Source: JANLQB01 sp043735935 (GTDB taxonomy: Bacteria > Verrucomicrobiota > Verrucomicrobiia > Chthoniobacterales > Chthoniobacteraceae). Taken from it: a stretch of DNA of 12,965 nucleotides. The position numbers and the translations under genes were made by a program. Shown here piece after piece: positions 7,665 to 12,965 of this stretch. The notes under the pieces are model-generated. The model ran no database searches, was not told where the DNA came from, and was given only the letters and a program-made list of their open reading frames with translations. Location: assembly GCA_043735935.1 (NCBI GenBank), contig JAYTDO010000220.1, positions 1 to 12,965 on the forward strand. Direction: 5' to 3'. Position 1 is the first letter of the stretch. Each line of letters starts with the position of its first letter.

Positions 7665-8459
7665 CTAAACGGCGATCGGGGCTTTGATGGCCGGGTGCGG
7701 GTCGTAGCCTTCGAGGGTGAAGTCTTCGAATCGGAACGCGTCGATGTCGGTGATGGCGGGATTGAGGCGCATGGTGGGCAGCGGTCGCGGCTCGCGGGCG
7801 AGCTGTTCGCGGGCTTGTTCGAGGTGGTTCGAGTAAAGGTGCAGATCGCCGAAGGTGTGGACGAAATCCCTGGCCCGAAGGCCGCAGACCTGGGCCACCA
7901 TGAGCGTGAGGAGCGCGTAGCTGGCGACATTAAACGGGACGCCGAGGAAGAGGTCGGCACTGCGTTGGTAGAGTTGGCAGGAAAGTTCGCCTTCGCTGAC
8001 GTAAAACTGGAAAAGCGCGTGGCAGGGCGGCAGCGCCATGCCGCGGATTTCGCCGGGATTCCACGCGGTGACGATGTGGCGGCGGGAGTCCGGGTTGGAT
8101 TTGAGCGAGGCGATCAGCTCGGCGATCTGGTCGACCCGCGTGCCGTCGGCGGTGCGCCAGTCGCGCCACTGGGCGCCGTAAACGCGGCCGAGATTGCCGT
8201 CGGCGTCGGCCCATTCATCCCAGATGGTGACGCCGTTTTCGCGAAGGTAGCCGATGTTCGTCTCGCCGCGGAGGAACCAGAGCAGCTCGTGAATAATGGA
8301 GCGCAGGTGAAGCTTTTTGGTCGTGAGGACCGGGAACCCCGCGGTGAGATCGTAGCGGACCTGCGCGCCGAAAACGGAGTAGGTGCCGGTGCCCGTGCGG
8401 TCAGGTTTGAATTTCCCGTGATCCAACACGTGCTGAAGGAGGTCGAGGTAGGCGCGCAT
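7665..8459 (-). CDS. thyA: Thymidylate synthase
   Basis: ThyA methylates dUMP to dTMP with 5,10-methylene-THF, releasing dihydrofolate. The 264-residue product has exactly the length of the E. coli enzyme and the catalytic cysteine falls at the same position: Cys146 in LPPCHALFQFYV. Other landmarks are DRTGTGTYSVFG with phosphate-binding Arg21, ELLWFLRGETNI (58-69), WDEWAD (80-85), GRVYGAQWRDW (91-101), DSRRHIVTAWNP (124-135), CQLYQRSADLFLGVPFN and the dUMP-binding HTFGDLHLYSNH. The C-terminus ends in API-AV, as in the family, where the terminal residues close the active site. The ATG at 8459 was chosen because an upstream in-frame start would add 49 residues with no family match. folA follows after three bases. 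No Shine-Dalgarno sequence precedes the start. Confidence 0.97.
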   Translation of the reverse strand: MRAYLDLLQHVLDHGKFKPDRTGTGTYSVFGAQVRYDLTAGFPVLTTKKLHLRSIIHELLWFLRGETNIGYLRENGVTIWDEWADADGNLGRVYGAQWRDWRTADGTRVDQIAELIASLKSNPDSRRHIVTAWNPGEIRGMALPPCHALFQFYVSEGELSCQLYQRSADLFLGVPFNVASYALLTLMVAQVCGLRARDFVHTFGDLHLYSNHLEQAREQLAREPRPLPTMRLNPAITDIDAFRFEDFTLEGYDPHPAIKAPIAV

Positions 8460-8525
8460 CGGTCGGACTTTGCTGGACGCGCCGCGGCAGTGTCGAATTG
8501 TTTTAAGAAACCGGAGGAATCGCGG

Positions 8526-8554
8526 TTGGCAGACGGCACTCCCTCCGCTACATA
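8526..8554 (+). promoter_or_regulatory. Possible sigma-70-type promoter
   Basis: In the 108-bp gap between divergent thyA and the membrane-protein gene there is TTGGCA (8526-8531, five of six consensus bases), a 17-base spacer, and TACATA (8549-8554, only three of six). Transcription would start close to 8561 and leave a leader of only about seven bases before the ATG at 8568. The -10 match is poor, so this is a weak call. No matching promoter for thyA was found on the other strand. Confidence 0.25.
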
Positions 8555-8567
8555 CCGCAAATCCCGC

Positions 8568-9065
8568 ATGTCCGAAGAAACCAGCCACATTTCCCCAGAA
8601 GCCCATAAGCCTGTACAGGCGGCTTCGAGCCTGTGGCCGACCGGAGGGGGCGGACGGGGAAAGCAGAAACGCAAAAGCCGCCGCGACAAACGGCGGGGAA
8701 GCGTGACGCGAGGCCGAGTGATGCTGGTGGTGATCTTCCTCCTCTTCCGGGCGCTGGACGCCTGGTACGTCATGGGGCCGCCCGTGATCCCAAAAAGCCA
8801 GCTACAGCCGCTTCTCGTGGGCAGCGGCCTGTGGCTGACCGCACTGCTGCTGGCGATGTGGCTGCGGCAGAAGTGGGCACGTTACATTTTCGTCGCAGTG
8901 ATGTGGGTCAGCGTCGGGACGCTGATGATCGTGGGCTCGGATATGCTGGTCTATAAACCGATGCTTCCGACGTTCGTCGCGACTGGCGTGCTGATGTCGC
9001 TGGTGGCCGCATGGATGGGTTACTCGCGGGACGCGCACCGGCTCACGGACACGGAGTTTAAGTAG
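8568..9065 (+). CDS. Four-helix inner-membrane protein, unknown
   Basis: I do not recognise this 165-residue protein. It begins with a polar, basic tail of about 50 residues (GGGGRGKQKRKSRRDKRRG around 26-44) followed by four likely membrane helices: about 51-69 (VMLVVIFLLFRALDAWYVM), 80-99 (LLVGSGLWLTALLLAMWL), 104-127 (ARYIFVAVMWVSVGTLMIV) and 132-150 (LPTFVATGVLMSLVAAWMG). Positive residues before the first helix place the N-terminus in the cytoplasm. The ATG at 8568 was chosen because the long upstream reading frame runs antisense through thyA. The gene diverges from thyA and is followed one base after its stop by a GC-rich hairpin. Its place between thyA and folE2 could hint at a link with folates, but nothing in the sequence shows transport function. 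Confidence 0.75.
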   Translation: MSEETSHISPEAHKPVQAASSLWPTGGGGRGKQKRKSRRDKRRGSVTRGRVMLVVIFLLFRALDAWYVMGPPVIPKSQLQPLLVGSGLWLTALLLAMWLRQKWARYIFVAVMWVSVGTLMIVGSDMLVYKPMLPTFVATGVLMSLVAAWMGYSRDAHRLTDTEFK

Positions 9066-9099
9066 CGGCGCGGTTTGCCCATTCGCGGCGCGCCGTTTT
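9066..9099 (+). terminator. GC-rich hairpin with short T run
   Basis: CGGCGCG (9066-9072) pairs perfectly with CGCGCCG (9089-9095) around a 16-base loop and is followed at once by TTTT (9096-9099). It starts one base after the stop of the membrane-protein gene and ends just before folE2. It could act as a weak intrinsic terminator or as a leader structure for folE2. The T run is short and the loop long, so termination may be partial. Confidence 0.4.
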
Positions 9100-9119
9100 G
9101 TGGTATGGACTGCGCGCCC

Positions 9120-9917
9120 ATGGAGCCGACAGCACTTTCCCCGCTCACCGATACGCAAGCGCAGCGCGACGACCGCCAGATCCCGATCGACCGGGTGGGC
9201 GTCAAGGGCCTGCGTTACCCGATGCAGATCCGCGACAAGGCGCACTCGCTCCAGCACACGGTGGCGACGGCGGCGCTGACGGTCGATCTGCCGCACGAGT
9301 TCAAGGGCACGCACATGAGCCGCTTCGTGGAAGTGCTCAATGAATTCGGACCCGAACTGCACGTGGACAACATCCACACGATCCTGCGGCAGCTCGTAAA
9401 ACGCCTGCACTCGGAGAAGGCGCACGTCGCGTTCGATTTCCCGTTTTTCCTCGAAAAGCGCGCGCCCGTCTCGGGGGCGGTCGGCATGATGGACTACGAG
9501 GCGACCTTCGATGCGACGATCGCCGATGACGTGATCGATTTCGTGCTCACGGTGCGCGTGCCGGTGACGACGCTTTGCCCGTGCTCAAAGGCGATCAGCG
9601 CGCACGGGGCGCACAATCAGCGCGGGTTGGTGACTTTTTCGCTGCGCTGCACCGAACCCATCTGGATCGAGGACCTCATCCGACTCGTGGAAGATTGCGC
9701 GTCGAGCGAGCTCTACAGCCTCCTGAAGCGGCCGGATGAAAAGGCCGTGACGGAGCGCGCGTATGAAAATCCCGTGTTCGTCGAGGATCTCGTGCGGGCC
9801 GTGGCCGCGCGGGCAAACCGCGAGCCGCGGATCACCTGGTATCGCGTCGAGGCGGAGAATTTCGAGAGCATCCACAACCATAACGCCTACGCGCTGGTCG
9901 AGAAATCCAAGCCTTAG
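9120..9917 (+). CDS. folE2: GTP cyclohydrolase FolE2 (type IB)
   Basis: FolE2 converts GTP to 7,8-dihydroneopterin triphosphate, the first step of folate synthesis and also the entry to queuosine precursors. It is a T-fold enzyme unrelated at the sequence level to FolE and is known for working with metals other than zinc. In the 265-residue product one sees DTQAQRDDRQIPIDRVGVKG near the N-terminus, HTVATAALTVDLPHEFKGTH followed by MSRFVEVLNE (about 46-75), the active-site LCPCSKAIS (Cys153, Cys155), HGAHNQRG (about 162-169), and the C-terminal ENFESIHNHNAYA. ATG at 9120 was preferred to ATG at 9105 and TTG at 9075: family similarity starts shortly after it, and the TTG lies inside the hairpin. 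None has a ribosome site. I looked for a Zur-like AT-rich inverted repeat upstream and saw none. Confidence 0.94.
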   Translation: MEPTALSPLTDTQAQRDDRQIPIDRVGVKGLRYPMQIRDKAHSLQHTVATAALTVDLPHEFKGTHMSRFVEVLNEFGPELHVDNIHTILRQLVKRLHSEKAHVAFDFPFFLEKRAPVSGAVGMMDYEATFDATIADDVIDFVLTVRVPVTTLCPCSKAISAHGAHNQRGLVTFSLRCTEPIWIEDLIRLVEDCASSELYSLLKRPDEKAVTERAYENPVFVEDLVRAVAARANREPRITWYRVEAENFESIHNHNAYALVEKSKP

Positions 9918-9950
9918 CTCGCACGCCGTTCGCTCTGATTCACGCTCACC

Positions 9951-10697
9951 ATGCTCCCCCGATTCGTCTCCGCCGCGATCGTGCTTTTCTGGCTCACGAT
10001 GACGACGCTGCTCGTGCGGAGCGAGCTGTGGCCGGACCATTCGCAGGTGAGGACGGTGCCTGTCGCGCACGTCGCAAAGCTGATGTGGCTGCACAAGCAG
10101 CCCAGCGATCTCACGATCTGGAGCGAAGGCCTGCGCGCCGGCCATTTTCACATCGAGCCGGCGATCCGAGAGGTGGATGAAGCGAGACTCATCAAATACT
10201 CCGGTAATCTCCAGTTGCGCCTGCCGGGCGCGCGGCGCCAGCGGGTGTCGTGGGACGGCATCGCGGATTTCGGGCAAACGACGGAACTACAGTCCATCCT
10301 GATCGGGCTCGGGCTGCGCGATCCTTCACCGATGCGCGCGGAGATCACTCTCGATCCCGCGACAAATCTCGCGCACTATCGATTGACGAACAACGGCGTC
10401 ACGCTCGAGGACGAAGAATACACGCTCGATGAAGCGGGCTTAAAGAAGGCGCTCGAACAGCTCGAACTCGATCCCGCGGTCTTCAGCGCGATGCGGGGCA
10501 GCAGCAAATCCACGGCAGAGCTCACCGCCCACCAAGGCAGCCTCACGCTGTATGGCCAGCGCATCGATACGTATGTGCTCGCGCTCAAACAGGGCGGCCA
10601 GACGCTGCTCGAAGCGCACGTCAGCCAGCTCGGGCAGGTGCTGCACGTGAAGACCCTCGTGGGTTACACGATGGCACCCGAAAACGTCGCGCCATGA
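9951..10697 (+). CDS. Membrane-anchored periplasmic protein, unknown
   Basis: I do not recognise this 248-residue protein. A hydrophobic N-terminus (about residues 5-22, FVSAAIVLFWLTMTTLLV) with one Arg before it fits an uncleaved anchor or a signal peptide; there is no lipobox, and the protein has no cysteine at all. The remainder is soluble, with alternating beta-like stretches (NLQLRLPG, EITLDPATNLAHYRLTNNGVTLE, GSLTLYGQRIDTYVLALKQGGQTLLEAHVS) and a helical section at about 160-190 (DEAGLKKALEQLELD). It starts 33 bp after folE2 and ends 43 bp before the ABC ATPase gene, all on the same strand. I infer an exported protein that may serve with the ATPase, for instance as a periplasmic accessory subunit, but no motif proves it. 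Confidence 0.72.
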   Translation: MLPRFVSAAIVLFWLTMTTLLVRSELWPDHSQVRTVPVAHVAKLMWLHKQPSDLTIWSEGLRAGHFHIEPAIREVDEARLIKYSGNLQLRLPGARRQRVSWDGIADFGQTTELQSILIGLGLRDPSPMRAEITLDPATNLAHYRLTNNGVTLEDEEYTLDEAGLKKALEQLELDPAVFSAMRGSSKSTAELTAHQGSLTLYGQRIDTYVLALKQGGQTLLEAHVSQLGQVLHVKTLVGYTMAPENVAP

Positions 10698-10740
10698 CGG
10701 GCCCGACTTCGCTCGACCGTCCGAAGAACCTTTCACCTCC

Positions 10741-11502
10741 ATGATTCGCGCTCACCAACTCTCCAAACATTTCGGCTCACTCCGGGCCGTTGACGGCCTC
10801 GATCTCGACGTCGCCCGGGGGGAATTCTTCGCGTTTCTGGGACCGAACGCCGCGGGCAAGACGACGACGATCAAGATGCTTTGCGGCCTGCTGCGGCCCA
10901 CCTCGGGACGGGTCGAGATCGGCGGCTTCGACATTCAGGCCGAACCCGAACGCGCAAAGGCCCAGCTCGCTTACGTGCCGGATTTCCCCTTCCTCTACGA
11001 CAAACTCACGTGCCTCGAATTCATGCAATTCGTCGGGGAACTCTACGGAATGGACCGGCGCGCGCTCACGACGAAGTGCGGCGAGCTTTTCGATCGCTTT
11101 CATCTCAACGACTACCATCACGAGATCACCGAGAACCTTTCCCACGGCACTCGCCAGCGCCTCGTCATCGCGTCCGCGCTCCTTCACGACCCTAAGCTTT
11201 TCATCATCGACGAACCGATGGTCGGCCTCGACCCGATGCACGCGCGCATCGTGAAGGACGAGTTCAAGGCGCGCGCCGATGCCGGCATGACGATCTTCCT
11301 CTCGACTCACCAGCTCAGCATCGCGGAGGAAGTCGCCGACCGGATCGGCATCATCGCGCACGGAAAAATCATCGCCCTCGGCACCGTGGCCGAGCTGAAG
11401 GCGCAGTCGCACGAGTCCGGTGGATTGGAGAAAGTGTTCCTCTCGCTCGTCGATGCCGAGGAATCCGCGCGCGGCCCGGGCGCAGGCCGCGGCCCCGGGT
11501 AG
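10741..11502 (+). CDS. ABC transporter ATP-binding protein
   Basis: A 253-residue single-nucleotide-binding-domain ATPase of the type paired with ABC-2-like permeases. Visible motifs: Walker A GPNAAGKT (34-41; most relatives have GPNGAGKT, but the GxxxxGKT pattern is kept), YVPDFPFLY at the Q-loop region with Asp81 in place of Gln, the signature LSHGTRQR (133-140), Walker B LFIIDEP with catalytic Glu158, the D-loop GLDP (162-165) and the H-loop His190 in STHQL. It should therefore hydrolyse ATP. The C-terminal tail ESARGPGAGRGPG is low in complexity and is encoded by a GC-rich repeat. No permease gene adjoins it: a membrane-anchored unknown lies upstream and tgt downstream. Substrate and direction of transport cannot be read from the sequence. 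Confidence 0.92.
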   Translation: MIRAHQLSKHFGSLRAVDGLDLDVARGEFFAFLGPNAAGKTTTIKMLCGLLRPTSGRVEIGGFDIQAEPERAKAQLAYVPDFPFLYDKLTCLEFMQFVGELYGMDRRALTTKCGELFDRFHLNDYHHEITENLSHGTRQRLVIASALLHDPKLFIIDEPMVGLDPMHARIVKDEFKARADAGMTIFLSTHQLSIAEEVADRIGIIAHGKIIALGTVAELKAQSHESGGLEKVFLSLVDAEESARGPGAGRGPG

Positions 11503-11512
11503 ACCCGGGCGC
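11475..11512 (+). repeat. Triple CCCGGG cluster with hairpin at gene end
   Basis: CCCGGG occurs three times in 35 bases (11475-11480, 11494-11499, 11504-11509), and CCCGGGCGC occurs twice (11475-11483 and 11504-11512). The second and third copies form a six-pair, all-GC stem around TAGA, and this loop contains the TAG stop of the ABC ATPase gene. There is no T run, so it is not a normal intrinsic terminator. It may stabilise an mRNA end or affect translation into tgt, or it may be only a local GC-rich repeat. Confidence 0.45.
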
Positions 11513-11551
11513 TTGCGCGCCCCGCCGCCGCCGCTAGGGTGCGCGCCTTCC

Positions 11552-12661
11552 ATGTTTGAGCTCCTTTCGACCGACCCTTCCTCGCTCGCCCGCCGCGGCC
11601 GAGTCACGACCCGCCACGGCATCATCGAGACGCCGATCTTCATGCCAGTCGGCACACAGGCGACGGTGAAGGCCGTCTCGCCCGATGAGCTCCGGCAGCT
11701 CGGCGCGCAGGTCATCCTGGGCAATACGTACCACCTTTTCATCCGGCCCGGCATGGACGTGATCAAACACTTCGGCGGCCTGCACCGCTTCATGGCGTGG
11801 GACGGGCCGATCCTCACGGACTCCGGCGGCTTCCAGGTCTTCAGCCTCGCGAAGCTCCGCAAGATCACCGAGGAAGGCGTCCATTTTCAAAGCCACCTCG
11901 ACGGCGCGCCGTGTTTCCTCGGCCCGGAGACCGCGATGGAAATCCAGGCCGCGCTCGGCTCGGACATCTGCATGTTGTTCGACGAGTGCCCGCCGTATCC
12001 CTGCGAATACGACTACGCCGCGCAGAGCTGGGCACGCACGCTGCGCTGGGCGGCCCGCTGCAAGGAAGTCCAGACGCCGGGCTTGAAGTGCGGCATCGTG
12101 CAGGGCGCGACTTTTCCCGAACTCCGCAAGGAAAGCGCACAGGCGCTCGTGCAGATCGGGTTCGATGGTTACGCGATCGGCGGCGTGTCCGTCGGTGAGC
12201 CGGAGACGGAGATGATGGCCGCCGTCGAACACGCCGTCCCGCATCTGCCGCACGACCGGCCACGCTACGCGATGGGCCTCGGCACGCCGCCGCAGATGGT
12301 GGAAATGGTGGCGCGCGGCGTGGACATGTTCGACTGCGTGCTGCCGACCCGCATCGCGCGCAACGGCACCGCCTTTACCTCGAAAGGGACCATCAATCTG
12401 AAGAACGCGGAGTTCCGCTTCGACGACGCGCCCATCGAGGAGGCGTGGGAATTTCCCGGCTGCCTGCCATTTTCCCGCGGTTATCTCCGGCACCTCGTGA
12501 AGTCGGAAGAGATCCTCGGCCTGCGCCTGATCTCGCTGCACAATCTTCACTTCTATCTCGAGCTCATGCGCCGCGTGCGCGTGGCGATCGAGGCGGGCAC
12601 GTTCGCGGAGTTTCGTCGCGAATTCGTCGCGGGCTATCGCCCTCACAACGCGCCCGAATAA
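11552..12661 (+). CDS. tgt: Queuine/preQ1 tRNA-guanine transglycosylase
   Basis: Tgt exchanges guanine 34 in the anticodon of GUN tRNAs for the 7-deazaguanine base preQ1 in bacteria. The 369-residue protein is of normal length. It keeps ETPIFMPVGTQATVK (26-40), ILGNTYHL, TDSGGFQVFSL with Asp90 (general acid/base), the substrate-pocket DICMLFDECPPYP (138-150), GIVQG (181-185), GYAIGGVSVGE (206-216) and the nucleophile Asp261 in MFDCVLPTR. The C-terminal zinc site is damaged: where relatives have CxCxxC, this protein has Trp299 and Phe301 in place of the first two cysteines; Cys304 and His330 remain. Catalytic residues are otherwise complete. ATG at 11552 matches the family start; there is no Shine-Dalgarno site. 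It lies 49 bp after the ABC ATPase gene and converges with the hydrolase gene, 3 bp away. Confidence 0.95.
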   Translation: MFELLSTDPSSLARRGRVTTRHGIIETPIFMPVGTQATVKAVSPDELRQLGAQVILGNTYHLFIRPGMDVIKHFGGLHRFMAWDGPILTDSGGFQVFSLAKLRKITEEGVHFQSHLDGAPCFLGPETAMEIQAALGSDICMLFDECPPYPCEYDYAAQSWARTLRWAARCKEVQTPGLKCGIVQGATFPELRKESAQALVQIGFDGYAIGGVSVGEPETEMMAAVEHAVPHLPHDRPRYAMGLGTPPQMVEMVARGVDMFDCVLPTRIARNGTAFTSKGTINLKNAEFRFDDAPIEEAWEFPGCLPFSRGYLRHLVKSEEILGLRLISLHNLHFYLELMRRVRVAIEAGTFAEFRREFVAGYRPHNAPE

Positions 12662-12664
12662 CGC

Positions 12665-12965
12665 TCAGGCTGCGGAAAACAGATCACCGGTCGGCCATTC
12701 GCCCACACGATCCGCCGCCCGATGCAGCGCCCCGTCGATGTCGCCGTCGGAAAGCTGCGGCTGGTCCGAGCGCTGATTAAACAACGCCGCCCAGCTCAGC
12801 CCATCCCACCGCCGGACGAGCAGCGACGACGTGCCGGGCAGGCTGCCGCTGTGCCAGTAATTCGCCCGACCCGCCCGCCCGCCGATCGGTCGCACCGACC
12901 AGCCGCAACCGTAGAATGCGGCTTCGAGCGCCCCATCACCACGCCGCGACACCGGCGCCTCCGGC
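12665..12965 (-). CDS. Serine hydrolase (beta-lactamase family), C-terminal part
   Basis: Only the last 100 or so codons are present; the frame stays open to the window edge at 12965, so the gene starts outside. The visible part has features of the end of beta-lactamase/penicillin-binding-type serine hydrolases (Pfam Beta-lactamase, CubicO-like): FYGCGWSV, then YWHSGSLPGTSSLLV, in which HSG stands at the place of the KTG or HxG motif of the active site, then WAALFNQR on the final core strand. The SxxK motif with the nucleophile and the signal peptide, if any, are not in the window. An in-frame GTG at 12952 is internal and not a real start, since the family fold needs far more sequence upstream. 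Substrate unknown: esterase, peptidase or beta-lactamase are all possible. Confidence 0.8.
   Translation of the reverse strand, partial: PEAPVSRRGDGALEAAFYGCGWSVRPIGGRAGRANYWHSGSLPGTSSLLVRRWDGLSWAALFNQRSDQPQLSDGDIDGALHRAADRVGEWPTGDLFSAA

Noticed and set aside
10707..10726. Hairpin CTTCG/CGAAG between the 248-aa gene and the ABC ATPase gene
   Set aside because: Only five pairs with a ten-base loop and no T run after it; expected often by chance in this composition.
11503..11551. preQ1 riboswitch before tgt
   Set aside because: Only 49 bp are available, most of it a GC-rich hairpin and repeat, and nothing resembles the A-rich preQ1 aptamer.
12665..12952. Complete small gene starting at the GTG at 12952
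   Set aside because: The frame stays open to the window edge and the sequence matches the C-terminal end of a serine hydrolase, so it is a truncated view of a longer gene.

Overview
This GC-rich window (roughly 62-73% in the lines I counted by hand) looks like a compact piece of a Verrucomicrobiota chromosome, or of a close PVC relative. The strongest clue is a pair of head-to-tail genes: a secreted c-type cytochrome protein with PSCyt1, DUF1549 and DUF1553 regions, and a twin-arginine-exported DUF1501 protein. Such pairs are typical of Planctomycetota and Verrucomicrobiota. All other calls are motif-based readings made by eye; no database search was run.

Layout. Bases 36-5130 are on the minus strand, in this transcription order: cytochrome/DUF1549/DUF1553 protein, DUF1501 protein, an inner-membrane-anchored OmpA-domain protein, and an 84-residue unknown protein. 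A 121-bp divergent gap separates this block from a plus-strand glycyl-tRNA synthetase (5252-7216). The synthetase converges on, and overlaps by 41 bp, a minus-strand thyA-folA operon (thymidylate synthase, dihydrofolate reductase; 8459 down to 7176). From 8568 to 12661 five plus-strand genes follow closely: a four-helix membrane protein, GTP cyclohydrolase IB (folE2), a membrane-anchored unknown protein, an ABC ATPase, and tRNA-guanine transglycosylase (tgt). A minus-strand serine hydrolase of the beta-lactamase type, cut by the window edge, converges on tgt with a 3-bp gap. No intergenic stretch reaches 300 bp. I saw no tRNA, rRNA, CRISPR array, insertion sequence or phage gene.

How the genes fit together. 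FolE2, DHFR and ThyA form a folate/dTMP group: FolE2 makes dihydroneopterin triphosphate from GTP, ThyA consumes methylene-THF and releases DHF, and DHFR regenerates THF. The same FolE2 product feeds the 7-deazaguanine (queuosine) pathway, whose base is inserted by Tgt. The envelope block on the left is separate and of unknown physiological role.

The observations most worth following are: (1) Tgt has lost two of the four residues that bind structural zinc, and it sits near the cyclohydrolase type known for zinc-independent use; (2) GlyRS carries an in-frame segment of about 100 codons with clearly lower GC than the rest of the gene; (3) a beta-sandwich-like segment lies inside the DUF1553 region of the cytochrome protein; (4) the ABC ATPase has no permease beside it. 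I did not find a convincing wholly new multi-gene system.
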